DNA from: Delphinapterus leucas
Lineage: Eukaryota; Chordata; Mammalia; Artiodactyla; Monodontidae
Reading direction: 5' to 3'
DNA: 64,000 nt
Assembly: GCF_002288925.2 (NCBI RefSeq)
Contig: NW_022098043.1
Coordinates: 4,187,109-4,251,108, forward strand
Under the pieces are notes generated by a model. That model made no database searches and had not been told where the DNA came from. It worked only from the letters and a program-made list of their open reading frames with translations. Made by a program: the position numbers and the translations under genes. The number at the start of each line of letters is the position of its first letter. The stretch's first letter is position 1. Below are positions 9,600 to 20,800 of this stretch, piece after piece.

Positions 9600-12500
9600 A
9601 TGGTAATAGGAACATACATATCTATAATTACCTTAAATGTAAATGGATTAAAAGCTCCAGCCAAAAGACATAGACTGGCTGAATGGATACAAAAACAGGA
9701 CGTGTATATATGCTGTCTACAAGAGACCCACTTCAGACCTAGGGACACATACAGACTGAAAGTGAGGGGATGGAAAAAGATATTCCATGCAAATGAAAAT
9801 CAAAAGAAAGCTGGAGCGGCAATACTCATATCAGATAAAATAGACTTTAAAATAAAGACTATTACAAGAGATAAAGAAGGACACTATATAATGATCAAGG
9901 GATCAATTCAAGAAGAAGATATAACAATTGTAAATATGCACCCAAAAGAGGAGCACCTCAATACGTAAGGCAAATGCTAACAACCATAAAAGGGGAAATT
10001 GACAGTAACACAATAATAGTGGGGGATTTTAACACCCTGCTTTCACCAATGGACAGATCATCCAAAATGAAAATAAATAAGGAAACACAAGCTTTAAATG
10101 ACACATTAAACAAGATGGACTTAACTGATATTTACAGGCCATTCCATCCTAAAACAACAGAATACACTTTCTTCTCAAGTGCTCATGGAACATTCTCTAA
10201 GATAGATCACATCTTGGGTCACCAATCAAGCCTTGGTATATTTAAGAAAATTGAAATCATATCAACTATCTTTTCCGACCACAATGCTATGAGACTACAT
10301 ATCAATTACAAGAAAAAACTGTAAAAAATACAAACACATGGAGGCTAAACAATACACTACTAAATAACGAAGAGATCACTGAAGAAATCAAAGAGGAAAT
10401 AAAAAAATACCTAGAAACAAATGACAATGAAAACACGATGACCCAAAACCTATGGGATACAGCAAAAGCAGTTCTAAGAGGGAAGTTTGTAGCAATACGA
10501 CCCTACCTCAAGAAGCAGAAAAATCTCAAAACAACAACCTAACCTTACACCTAAAGCAATTAGAGAAAGAAGAACAAAAACCCCCAAAGTTAGCAGAAGG
10601 AAAGAAATCATAAAGATCGGATCAGAAATAAATGAAAAAGAAACGAAGGAAACAATAGCAAAGATCAATAAAACTAAAATTTGGTTCTTTGAGAAGATAC
10701 ACAAAATTGATAAACCATTAGCCAGACTCATCAAGAAATAAAAGGAGAAGACTCAAAGCAACAGAATTAGAAATAAAAAAGAAGTAACAACTGACACTGC
10801 AGAAATACAAAGGATCATGAGAGATTTCTACAAGCAACCATATGCCAATAAAATGGACAACCTGGAAGAAATGGAGAAATTCTTAGAAAAACACAACCTT
10901 CCAAGACTGAACCAGGAAGAAATAGAAAATATAAACAGACCAATCACAAGCACTAAAATTGAAATTGTGATTTAAAATCTTCCAACAAACAGAAGCCCAG
11001 GACCAGATGGCTTCACAGGCAAATTCTATCAAACATTTAGAGAAGAGTTAACACCTATCCTTCTCAAGCTCTTATAAAATATAGCAGAGGGAGGAACACT
11101 CCAAAACTCATTCTACCAGGCCGCCATCACCCTGATACCAAAACCAGAAAAAGATGTCACAAAAAAAAGAAAACTACAGGCCAATGTCACTGATGAACAT
11201 AGATGCAAAAATCCTCAACAAAATACTAGTAAACAGAATCCAACAGCACATTAAAAGGATCATACACCATGATCAAGTGGGGTTTATCCTAGGAATGCAA
11301 GGATTCTTCAACATGCGCAAATCAATCCATGTGATACACCATATTAACAAATTGAAGAATAAAAACCATATGATAATCTTGACAGATGCAGAAAAAGCTT
11401 TTGACAAAATTCAACACCCACTTATGATAAAACCCTGCAGAAAGTAGGCATAGAGGGAACTTTCCTCAACATAATAAAGGCCATATATGACAAACCCACA
11501 GCCAACATCGTTCTCAATGGTGAAAACTGAAACCATTTCCACTAAGATCAAGAACAAGTCAAGGTTGCCCACTCTCACCACTCTTATTCAACAGAGTTTT
11601 GGAAGTTTTAGCCACAGCAATCAGAGAAGAAAAAGAAATAAAAGGAATCCAAATCAGAAAAGAAGAAGTAAAGCTGTCACTGTTTGCAGATGACAGGACA
11701 CTATACATAGAGAATCCTAAGGATGCTACCAGAAAACTACTAGAGCTAATCAACGAATCTCATAAAGTAGCTGGATCCAAAATTAATGCACAGAAATCTC
11801 TTGCATTCCTATACACTAATGATGAAAAATCTGAAAGTGAAATTAACGAAACACTCCCATTTACCATTGCAACAAAAAGAATAAAATACCTAGGAATAAA
11901 CGTCCTTAAGGAGACAAAAGACCTGTATGCAGAAAGCTATAGGACACTGATTAAAGAAATAAAAGGCGATACAATCAGAGGGAGAGATACACCATGCTCT
12001 TGGATTGGAAGAATCAACATTGTGAAAATGACTATACTATGAAAAGCACTCTACAGATTCAAGGCAATCCCTATCAAACTACCAATGACATTTTTCACAA
12101 AAATAGAACAAAAAATTTCACAATTTGTATGGAAACACAAAAGACCCCAAATAGCCAAAGCAAACTTGAGAAAGAAAAACAGAGCTGGAGGCATCAGGCT
12201 CCCTGACTTCAGACTATACTACAAAGCTACAGTAATCAAGACAGTATGGTACTGGCACAAAAACAGAAATATAGATCAATGGAACAGGATAGAAAACCCA
12301 GAGATAAACCCACGCACAGATGGTCAGCTTATCTTTGATAAAGGAGGCAAGAATACAAAATGGAGAAAAGACAGCCTCTTCAATAAGTGGTGCAGGGAAA
12401 ACTGGACAGTTACATGTAAAAGAATGAAATTAGAACAACCCCTAACACCATACACAAAAATAAACTCAAAATGGATTAAAGACCTAAATGTAAGGACAGA

Positions 12501-13422
12501 CACTATAAAACTCTTAGAGGAAAACATAGGCAGAACACTCTATGACATAAATCACAGCAAGATCCTTTCTGACCCACCTCCTAGAGAAATGGAAATAAAA
12601 ACAAAAATAAACAAATGGGACCTAATGAAACTTCAAAGCTCTTGCACAGCAAAGGAAACCATAAACCAGACCAAAAGACAACCCTCAGAATGGGAGAAAA
12701 TATTTGCAAATGAAGCAACTGACAAAGGATTAATCTCCAAAATTTACAAGCAGCTCATGCAGCTCAATATCAAAGAAACAAACAACCCAATCCAAAAATG
12801 GGCGGAAGACCTACATAGACATTTCTCCAAAGAAGATATACAGACTGCCAACAAACACAGGAAAGGATGCTCAACGTTACTAATCATTAGAGAAATGCAA
12901 ATCAAAACTACAATGAGATATCATCTCACACCAGTCAGAATGGCCATCATCAAAAAATCTAGAAACAATAAATGCTGGAGAGGGTGTGGAGAAAGGGAAC
13001 ACTCTTGCACTGCTGGTGGGAATGTGAATTGGTACAGCCACTATGGAGAACAGTATGGAGGCTCCTTAAAAAACTACAAATAGAACTACCATATGACCCA
13101 GCAATCCCACTACTGGGCACATACCCTGAGAAAACCATAATTCAAAAAGAGTCATGTACCAAAATGTTCATTGCAGCTCTATTTACAATAGCCAGGACAT
13201 GGAATCAACCTAAATGTCCATCGACAGACGAATGGGTAAAGAAGATGTGGCACATATATACAATGGAATGTTACTCAGCCATAAAAAGAAACGAAAAAAA
13301 AAAGAAACGAAATTGAGCTATTTGTAGTGAGGTGGATGGACCTAGAGTCTGTCATACAGAGTGAAGTAAGTCAGAAAGAGTAAAACAAATACCGTATGCT
13401 AACACATATATATGGAATCTAA
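9600..13422 (+). pseudogene. L1 ORF2p remnant (endonuclease-reverse transcriptase)
   Basis: ORF2p nicks DNA and reverse-transcribes L1 RNA by target-primed reverse transcription. An ATG at 9600 starts the apurinic-like endonuclease: early LNVNGLK motif, then CCLQETH. The frame shifts near 9965 and resumes to about 10324, where the DFNTLLSP and SDHNAM motifs lie. The RT follows in pieces: the first part at 11154-11447 ([23 protein letters not shown]), then the FADD catalytic motif at 11683-11694. The C-terminal region is open for 332 codons at 12085-13083, and the cysteine/histidine-rich knuckle lies near 12972-13040. The remnant ends at the stop near 13422. At least four frame breaks exclude function. 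Confidence 0.9.
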
Positions 13423-13786
13423 AAAAAAAAAGTTCTGAAGAACCTAGGGGCAGGACAGGAATAAAGACGCAGACATAGAGAATGGACTTGAGGACACGGG
13501 GAGGGGCAAGGGTAAGCTGGGACGAAGTGAGAGAGTGGCATGGACATATATACACTACCAAATGTAAAATAGATAGCTAGTGGGAAGCAGCCGCATAGCA
13601 CAGGGAGATCAGCTCGGTGCTTTGTGACCACCCAGAGGGGTGGGATAGGGAATGTGGGAGGGCGATGCAAGAGGGAGGCGATATGGGGATATATGTATAC
13701 GTATAACTGATTCACTTTGTGGTACAGGAGAAACTAACACACCATTGTAAAGCAATTATACTCCAATAAAGATGTTTAAAAACCAG

Positions 13787-13806
13787 AAAAACACACATGG
13801 CTCAGC
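13787..13806 (+). repeat. Target-site duplication, right, of L1 copy 1
   Basis: AAAAACACACATGGCTCAGC, matching 7907-7924 except for a 2-base insertion and a neighbouring change. Confidence 0.8.
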
Positions 13807-14214
13807 CCCTTGTGATTTGGCAACCACTGGGCAACCATCCCTGAGAAAGGAAGGGACTTGCTCAGGTCTCACAGCTGGGTAATGGGGAGGAGGTCCAGCA
13901 CCCTGGGGGGAGCCCCAGGCTGAGATTCCAACAATACATCTGTGGCCTCATGGAGACCAAAGTTCCACTTTGGCATTGACCTTGGGCCTTGGTTTGTCAT
14001 TACACACAAACGGGTTCATTACATGAAACTTGAAATCCCTCCAGCTACCAAACTCTATGAAGCCCAGAGAGAGTAGAAGTCTTATGTTGGATCACACACA
14101 CCTAAGTAGTGACACAGGTAGATGGGGAGTGGGGGCATAAAAATAAATTTAAGAGAGAAAAAGTGGGTGGTGGGAGGAGCCCACTCATAAAACTTGATGA
14201 GCCCCCAGGGCAAT
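13807..14214. other. Non-repetitive stretch with a faint MIR-like trace
   Basis: A GGGACTTGCTCAGGTCTCAC block near 13855 resembles antisense MIR core but is too short to call. Nothing else recognised. Confidence 0.4.
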
Positions 14215-14395
14215 GGGCTCTTTATTTGCATTTTCTCCTTTAATCTCTAACCGGCCTTGCTGGTACACCATGCACCCCATTTTGTGAGGGAAACTGAGGA
14301 CTTAGAGGTGAGGTGACTTGCCCAAGGTCACACAGGTGGACCAGGATTTGAACCCAGGTTTTCTAATAAAATTGCAAAGCCCATGTGCTTCCCAG
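14215..14395 (-). repeat. MIR SINE
   Basis: Antisense MIR: TTTTGTGAGGGAAACTGAGG near 14280, TGCCCAAGGTCACACAGGTG near 14319, and GGATTTGAACCCAGG near 14345. Confidence 0.85.
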
Positions 14396-15045
14396 TGTCC
14401 TGCCTCAGCTCTGGATCTCTCGTTCCTCCGTGGGCAGGCCTCTCTCCCCAGGACCTGCTGAGGACCTAAGAGGCCTTGGTCTGGCCCAGTCCTGATACAG
14501 GGAAGAGGCAGTCAGGCCTCTCACCCCTGCAGCTCGTCCCAGGCCCCATGCCTGAGCTGTGTGGCCTTGGGATCAAGCCCCCGCCCCGTGAGTGACACCA
14601 TCCCGGTGGCCCATGAAGACGCCGGGGCCAGCAGAGCTATGTGCTGCCGCTTCTCGCCCCCTCCTCAGGCCCGGAGAGGCAGCCAGAAGCAGCACGGGCT
14701 CCTGGCACAGTCGCAGGGTCCAGCTGCATCTTGGGGACATGCTACCTGCGTTCAGTGAACCTCACCCTGGCGGCCTCACCCAGTGCGATGGCCCACAGAC
14801 CCCTTGTCTTCCTGCCTCCTTGAGCCATCTAGCCCTGAATCAAGACCCCTCCAGCACTAACAGGACCTGGCAGGACCGACTGCCCAGTGGGAACAGTGGT
14901 TGGTTGGGGTGCCCCACCCAAGAGACAGGTGGTCTGAGGCTTTCATCCCTCCCCAGTCTCTGCCCCTCCAAGCTGCTGTTACTCTTCCTCAGAGTGCTGC
15001 ATAATTTCTCACCCTGGCACCTTTCCCCAAATCTTTGAGGGACCA
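14396..15045. other. GC-rich non-repetitive stretch
   Basis: Contains a moderately CpG-bearing patch at about 14575-14720. Frames up to 148 codons (14592-15038) have no recognisable domain and overlap frames on the other strand, so no gene is called. Confidence 0.45.
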
Positions 15046-15282
15046 GCTCTTGGACTCTCAGGTGTAGCCCAAGCATCACCTCCGCAGAGAGGAGCCCCAA
15101 ACAGAAGATGTGCTCCCCCCCACCTCATCCCCTTTAAGGCACTTACCTCTGAAATCACCTTGTTTACATATCTGTTTAATTTATGTTTTAACCATCTCCC
15201 CCCACCCAGGGCATCTCATTTATTATTGATTAAATGAATGAATGAATGTGTGAGTGAATGAGTGGATGAATGAATGGTCACC
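15046..15282 (+). repeat. L2 LINE 3' end with (TGAA)n tail
   Basis: Sense L2: AAGCATCACCTCCGCAGAGA near 15073, TTTAAGGCACTTACC near 15132, TTTACATATCTGTTTAATTT near 15164, GGGCATCTCATTTATT near 15210, then the ATGAATGAATGAATG tail to 15282. Confidence 0.75.
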
Positions 15283-15307
15283 TGCCTCTCATTCAGTGCT
15301 TTGGAGG

Positions 15308-15530
15308 GGTTCTGTGGCTTAGTGGTTAGAGACAAACTGGAGCTGGGTTTAAATCCCTGTTCTGCCACTTACTAGTTGAGGATGCTAAACAAGCAATCTC
15401 AATTCTCTGGGTCTCTGTTTTCTCATCTGGAAAGTGGGACTAATAACAATGTTCTCCAGGATATTTGAGTGGCGTAAACAAGAGCGCAGACGTGAGCGTC
15501 TCACACAGTAAGAACTCCCGGCAAGGTAGC
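15308..15530 (+). repeat. MIR SINE
   Basis: Sense MIR: GGCTTAGTGGTTAGAGACAA near 15317, TTTAAATCCCTGTTCTGCCA near 15348, TTTTCTCATCTGGAAAGTGG near 15418, then the 3' region to about 15530. Confidence 0.8.
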
Positions 15531-15684
15531 TGATGTATCTCTGGGCCAAAGACTTCCTCGGGGTGAGTGGGGCCTGGGTCATGGCAGCCTGGGTGTAGGT
15601 GAGCTCTGGACCTCAGTTCCTGCATCTGAGACATGAGCAGACTCATTTTGTATGAAGATACAGGAGAGAGCATTTGGGGAAATG

Positions 15685-15845
15685 CTTCACACATTGAGGA
15701 GTCAGACAGGCCTGGGTTTGTACCATGACTTGGGAGAATCACTAGCTGTGGGATCTTGGCAAAGACATCAACCTCGCTGAAGCTGGGTCCACATGCAGAA
15801 ATGGGGCCAGTATTGAGGATCCTGGCTTGGAGGGCTACCCTTGGG
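15685..15845 (+). repeat. MIR SINE
   Basis: Sense MIR with GTCAGACAGGCCTGGGTTTG near 15702, TCACTAGCTGTGGGATCTTG near 15739, and a diverged 3' half. Confidence 0.65.
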
Positions 15846-15854
15846 GGGCTCACA

Positions 15855-16060
15855 AAAGATACTGTGTGGAGACAGGTGATGAAGGAAGAATTACAGCCCA
15901 GTGAGGAGAGTGCACTCATACAGGATGCCCGAGAGCGCTGTGGGAACAAGCAGAGGGCCCTAACCCAGACTCTGGGTTAAAGAGAGCTTCCTGGTAGAGA
16001 TGGCATTGAAGCCAAGACCAGGAAGAATAGCCCATACAAAGGCCCAGAGATGAGCAAGTG
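15855..16060 (-). repeat. L2 LINE fragment
   Basis: Antisense L2 body: CCCTAACCCAGACTCTGGGT near 15958, GAGAGCTTCCTGGTAGAGAT near 15982, and CAAAGGCCCAGAGATG near 16037. Confidence 0.6.
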
Positions 16061-16223
16061 CCTGTTCTCCACAGCCCCCTCATACTGGTTTTAAAGACAC
16101 CCCTCCCTTCAGGGTCTTCCACCCCTTCCCAGGAAGGGATGTTTAAAAACCAGGATTTTAAAATATCCCAACATAATATGGAGCCTGTGGATCTCTGAAC
16201 TCAGGCAATCGGCCATCCACATC

Positions 16224-16570
16224 TGTATAAGTTAGCTTGGGCTGCTATAAGAAAATATCACAGACATTTATTTCTCACAATTCTGGAGGCTGGGAAGTCC
16301 AAGATCACGGTGCTGGCTGATGAGATCCCTGGTGAGGGCTGTCTTCCTGGCTTGCAGACTGCCACCTTCTCGCTGAGTCCTCACATGGTGGAGAGGGTGA
16401 GAGAGTGAGTGATCTTTCCCTCTCTTCCTCTTCTTATGAAACCATTAATCCCATCATGAGGGCTCCACCCACATGACTTCATCTAACCCTAATTACCTCC
16501 CCAAGGCCCTATCACTGTAGGGTATTAGGGCTTCAGCATATGAATTCGTGGGGACACAATTCGATACGCA
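16224..16570 (-). repeat. MST-type LTR (ERVL-MaLR)
   Basis: Antisense LTR beginning TGTATAAGTTAGCTTGGGCT at 16224. It runs through TTATTTCTCACAATTCTGGA, GGGAAGTCCAAGATCACGG, TCCTCACATGGTGGAGAGGG and GCATATGAATTCGTGGGG to about 16570. The five bases on either side do not match, so no target-site duplication can be claimed. Confidence 0.8.
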
Positions 16571-17002
16571 TCAGTGTCTGCCAGCGGGCTGAGGGCAGAA
16601 CAGGAGCACATGGGAGCTGGAAGGGCCCTCAGTGGTTTTATTCTAGAGGCTCAGCCTTGTGAAGGCGGTTGCTGTGTCTGTCTGGTGCCCAGAACACTGT
16701 GCCGTACCTAGTAGGTGCTGGGGCCATACTCGTTAAATGGAAGAAGGAATCCAGCATACTTCTATCGGAGGGAGAAGCTGAGGCTGAGCCAGGATAGAGG
16801 ACATGTCCGGCATCACAATGAAGGCTAATGACCAATCTGGGACCAGAACTGACCCTCAGACCAGGCTGCCCCAATCTGGCACACAGGATGAGGTCTCAGG
16901 TGAAAGGCAAGTCACCTGACAAGGTCAGGTTCCAGAGACAGGGAAGACCCAGAGTGTGCCAGCACTGCTCTCTCTTCCTTCAGCTTCATCTTCATCCTTG
17001 CA
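16571..17002. other. Low-similarity relics, probably MIR
   Basis: A CCCAGAACACTGTGCCG and GTAGGTGCTGGG block near 16690 looks like a sense MIR or L2 end. GAAGCTGAGGCTGAGCCAGG near 16774 looks like antisense MIR. Both are too diverged for firm limits. Confidence 0.35.
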
Positions 17003-17155
17003 TTCAGCAATTACTTATTAAGTACCTACTATGTGCCAGGGACCATTCTTGTGCTGGGGATGCAGCAGTGAACAAAACTGACACAGTGTCTGATTTCATG
17101 GAGTCTGTACTAGTGGAGAGAGGCTGAAAAGATGAATAATTAAAATAGATAGGAT

Positions 17156-18172
17156 GGGAAAACTGGACAGCTACATGTAAAAGAATGAAATTAGAACAAT
17201 CCCTAACACCATACACAAAAATAAACCCAAAATGGATTAAAGACCTAAATGTAAGGACAGACACTATAAAACTCTTAGAGGAAAACATAGGCAGAACACT
17301 CTATGACATAAATCACAGCAAGATCCTTTCTGACCCACCTCCTAGAGAAATGGAAATAAAAACAAAAATAAACAAATGGGACCTAATGAAACTTCAAAGC
17401 TTTTGCACAGCAAAGGAAACCATAAACAAGACCAAAAGACAACCCTCAGAATGGGAGAAAATATTTGCAAATGAAGCAACTGACAAAGGGTTAATCTCCC
17501 AAATATACAAGCAGCTCATGCAGCTCAAAATCAAAGAAACAAACAACCCAATCCAAAAATGGGCAGAAGACCTACATAGACATTTCTCCAATGAAGATAT
17601 GCAGATTGCCAACAAACACATGAAAAGATGCTCAACATCACTAATCATTAGAGAAATGCAAATCAAAACTACAGTGAGGTATCACCTCACACCGGTCAGA
17701 ATGGCCATCATCAAAAAATCTACAAACAATAAATGCTGGAGAGGGTGTGGAGAAAAGGGAACCCTCTTGCACTGTTGGTGGGAATGTAAATTGATACAGC
17801 CACTATGAGGAACAGTATGGAGGTTCCTTAAAAAACTAAAAATAGAATTACCAAACGACCCAGCAGTCCCACTACTGGGCATATACCCTGAGAGAACCAT
17901 AATTCAAAAAGAGTCATGTACCACAATGCTCACTGCAGCTCTATTTACAATAGCCAGGACATGGAATCAACCTAAATGTCCATCGACAGATGAATGGATA
18001 AAGAAGATGTGGCACATATATACAATGGAATATTACTCAGCCATAAAAAGAAACAAAATTGAGCTATTTGTGGTGAGGTGGATGGACCTAGAGTTTGTCA
18101 TACAGAGTGAAGTAAGTCAGAAAGAGTAAAACAAATACCGTATGCTAACACATATATATGGAATCTAAACAA
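17156..18172 (+). pseudogene. L1 ORF2p C-terminal remnant
   Basis: Only the last third of the endonuclease-reverse transcriptase remains. One frame is open at 17185-17808 ([20 protein letters not shown] region through the [19 protein letters not shown] cysteine/histidine knuckle). A frame break follows near the LIQPL stretch, then a last piece at 17926-18129 (KCPSTDEWIKKMWHIYTMEY) ends in a premature stop. There is no catalytic RT core, so it has no enzymatic activity. Confidence 0.85.
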
Positions 18173-18532
18173 AAAAAATGGTTCTGAAGAACCTGGGGGC
18201 AGGACAGGAATAAAGATGAAGACGTAGAGAATGGACTTGAGGACACGGGGAGGGGGAAGGGTAAGCTGGGACAAAGTGAGAGAGTGGCATGGACATATAT
18301 ACACTACCAAACGTAAAATAGATAGCTAGTGGGAAGCAGCCGCATAGCACAGGGAGATCAGCTCGGCGCTTTGTGTTCACCTGGAGGGGTGGGATAGGGA
18401 ATGTGGGAGGGAGACGCAAGAGGGAGGAGATATGGGGACATATGTATAGGTATAGCTGATTCACTTTGTTATATAACAGAAACTAACACACTATTGTAAA
18501 GCAATTATACTGCAATAAAGATGTTAAAAAAA
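17156..18532 (+). mobile_element. LINE-1 copy 2, 5'-truncated
   Basis: A sense L1 of about 1.38 kb holding the end of ORF2 and the 3' UTR, ending with AATAAA and a short A tail. ATAGGAT at 17149-17155 recurs at 18533-18539 as a short candidate target-site duplication. It shares diagnostic 3' UTR bases with copy 1 (no CCTACTAG block after the AATAAAGA stretch near 18210), unlike copy 3. Confidence 0.9.
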
Positions 18533-18688
18533 ATAGGATATCATGTGATGGCAAATGCCATGGAGAAAAACAAAAAAATGCAGGGCAAGAGGGGCGAGAG
18601 AGAACAAGAAGCTGGGGATTCTTACAGACAGATGTGTCAGGGAAAGCGTCTCTGATAAGGTGACATTTGAGTGAGATCTGAGAGAAGA

Positions 18689-19205
18689 TGTGGGGGCTTT
18701 AAAATATGCCCACAAATTATCTGGTATTCCTCCCTTCAAGAGATAGAGCTTAATTGTCCTCTCTTGGAGTGTGGACTGGACCTGGTGACTCCCTTTTAAC
18801 AAGTGGAATGTGCCAGAAATGATAGCATATGACTTCCGGGTAAGTTATAAGCTACACTGCAGTTTCCAGCTTGCTCTCTCAGATCACCTGCTCCAGGGAA
18901 AGCAGCTGCCACAGCGTGAGGACACTCAAGCAGCTCTGTGGTGAGGCCCACCTAGTGAGGAACTGACCCCTCCTGCCAACAGCTAGAGTGAGCCATTTGG
19001 AAAGTGAGCCCTTCAGGCCCAGTCAAGCCTCCAGATGACTGCAGCCCCTGCTGACATTCTGACTGCAGCCTCCTCAGAGAGCCTGAGCTAGAACCAGCCA
19101 CTCCTGGATTCTTGACCCAGAGGAACTGTGTGATAATAAATGTTTGTCATTTTAAGCCACCAAATTTTGGGGTAATTTGTTATGCAGCAATAAATAACAA
19201 ATACA
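18689..19205 (+). repeat. MLT1-class LTR (ERVL-MaLR) with 5-bp duplication
   Basis: Begins TGT at 18689 and ends ACA at 19205, flanked by identical GAAGA at 18684-18688 and 19206-19210. Five base pairs is the ERVL-type duplication length. Internal marks are CCAGATGACTGCAGCCCC near 19031, GATAATAAATGTTTGTCATT near 19132 and TTTTGGGGTAATTTGTTATG near 19165. Confidence 0.9.
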
Positions 19206-19290
19206 GAAGAGGAGGGGCCAACCGCATGGATACCTGGTGGGGAGTGTGATCCAAGCAGAGGGGTAGCAGGTGCAAAGGCCCTGAGCCTCC

Positions 19291-19689
19291 ATGAGAGGAA
19301 GGCAGAGACTCCACCGGTGGCTCAGCCCTTGCCTGTTTGGTTTTAAGTTTCTTCATTTGTCAAAGGCAGGAAACGGTACCAATTTTGCCTATCTCAAGGG
19401 ACATTATTCAGTGAGAAATTCGACTGCACACCTAGGAAGGCTCAGAGAGGGCTGGGTCTCACTCAGCCACACAGCCAGATAGGGCCAGCCTGAGATGCAG
19501 GCCATGCCTGCTGACCATGATTTCTGACCCCTTCCTAGACCTCCTGGATGAGACTCCCCAGAGAGGATCCTGGGAGCCATATTTTTATTTACCTCCTGGG
19601 TGATTTGGATCCATACACATGTTTGCGAGCCCCTGCCCTGCAGTCCTCAGTTTCCTCAGGCTCTCTGCGCTTCCTGATCTCCCTCAATC
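19291..19689. other. Mostly unrecognised, faint MIR 3' part
   Basis: TTTCTTCATTTGTCAAAGGC near 19349 and the following bases resemble sense MIR. The rest is not recognised. Confidence 0.4.
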
Positions 19690-20018
19690 CAACTGGCCAA
19701 GACCTTCTCATCCTCAAAGCCTACCCCAGGCTTCACCTCCTCCAGGGAGCCCTCCCCTTACTCTCCTCCAACCCCTAGATTCGGACGTTTCTGCCATTGG
19801 CTCTCCTCTGAGCCTTGCTTTGGCTTCTCTGGCACGGAAGTGTTCTTGATTGCTCATGCTGTGGCTCTTGAACATTGTGTTGTAATTATTTGTTTAGATT
19901 CTGAGTCTCTGAAGTTGACGAACATGTATGATATACATCTATATAAGCCCAGAAGTCAGTAAAGGTCAGTACATTCTCTTCTGCAGCCTATTGTCTGGTA
20001 GGCCCTCAGCAAAATGTT
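19690..20018 (+). repeat. L2 LINE 3' end
   Basis: Sense L2: GGCTTCACCTCCTCCAGGGA near 19730, TTGTGTTGTAATTATTTGTT near 19875, and the terminal GTAGGCCCTCAGCAAAATGT near 19997. It runs straight into the purine tract. Confidence 0.7.
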
Positions 20019-20345
20019 CTGGCTGGTAGAAGGGTGAAAAGATGGAAAGAAAATTGGAAGAAAGGGTAGGAAGAAGGATGGGAAGAAGACGGCGGGAAGG
20101 GATGGGAAGATGACTTGGAAGAAGGATGAGAGGAAGGATGGGAGAAGGGGTAGGAGGAGGGATAAAAGGAGGAGCCAGGAGGAGGGATGGGAGGAAGATG
20201 AAAAGAAGGCTTGCAGGAGGTGTGAAGAGGGATTGCAGGACAGTGAGAGGACATGTGGGAGGAAGGATGATGAGAGGAGGATGGAGGAAGACTGGGAGGA
20301 TGGATGGGAGAATGGATGAGTGGATGAATGAATGAATGGATACAA
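20019..20345 (+). repeat. GGAAGGATG-like purine minisatellite
   Basis: Degenerate tandem units of GGAAGAAGGATGGGA type with very few pyrimidines, closing with GAATGAATGAATGGA near 20326. All frames of 60-150 codons across it are low-complexity artefacts. Confidence 0.9.
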
Positions 20346-20439
20346 GAGTGGGTGAACACAGTCTCTCCCACCTCTGTACCTCCATCCACCCAGACCGGAG
20401 CTGCAGCTCATGGTAACCCCAGTGGGCTCAGTCAGTTAA

Positions 20440-20800
20440 CCAGGCCCCTGTTTTACTAACGGTCTCTTCTGCAGCAGAGGCAATTAGAGTCAACGGCTGG
20501 AAGCTTCTCCCCAGGCAGCCCCACCTGCCTTGTCCTGTCCCATTAACTTCCAATTCAACAGCCATCCCCGACCTGCAATGTATAATGAAAGACATTCAAA
20601 ATATATCCAAATGGCATGAGTATTGATTTATTAATGCTGGGGAATGTTGCTCTAATTGAATTGAGATCCAGGAAGTAAGTTAATGTAGCTGACGGTGCTA
20701 CAGGAATTGAATTACCCCAGGGCCCAGAATTATTACCTTTTCACTCTCTTTGTTGTCAGTGGGATAAATAACAAATCAATTGACGATTCACCCTGGTGGC
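20440..20800. promoter_or_regulatory. Candidate conserved non-coding element
   Basis: AT-rich, non-repetitive, with a dense cluster of homeodomain-type cores: GGCAATTAGAG, CCATTAACTTCC, GATTTATTAATGC, CTCTAATTGAATTG, GGAATTGAATTACC, AGAATTATTACC and AATCAATTGACG. There is also a SOX-like CTTTGTTGTC. This composition is typical of developmental enhancers. Conservation was not tested, so the call is inference from composition. Confidence 0.4.

Larger units (their letters stand above)
7925..13786 (+). mobile_element. LINE-1 copy 1, near full length, inactive
   Basis: A sense L1 of about 5.86 kb with 5' UTR (7925-8680), ORF1 remnant (8681-9541), ORF2 remnant (9600-13422) and 3' UTR ending with the polyadenylation signal AATAAA at 13765-13770. 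It is bounded by an 18-20 bp target-site duplication. The 3' UTR matches the other two L1s in the window (17156-18532, 43263-45932). Many stops and frameshifts show it cannot encode either protein now. The 3' UTR shares diagnostic differences with copy 2 rather than copy 3, so it belongs to an older subfamily. Its 5' end is close to complete, but full promoter length cannot be judged without a consensus. Confidence 0.9.
17003..19290 (-). repeat. L2 LINE split by an L1 and an LTR
   Basis: Antisense L2 in three colinear pieces. 17003-17155 has TACTATGTGCCAGGGACCAT and GCAGCAGTGAACAAAACTGA. 18533-18688 has GATGGCAAATGCCATGGAGA and AAGGTGACATTTGAGTGAGA. 19211-19290 has GGGGCCAACCGCATGGATAC and AGGTGCAAAGGCCCTGAG. 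L1 copy 2 separates pieces 1 and 2, and an MLT1 LTR with an exact 5-bp duplication separates pieces 2 and 3. Confidence 0.8.

Noticed and set aside
19956..20411. 151-codon antisense frame rich in Pro, Ser and His
   Set aside because: Translation of the purine minisatellite.
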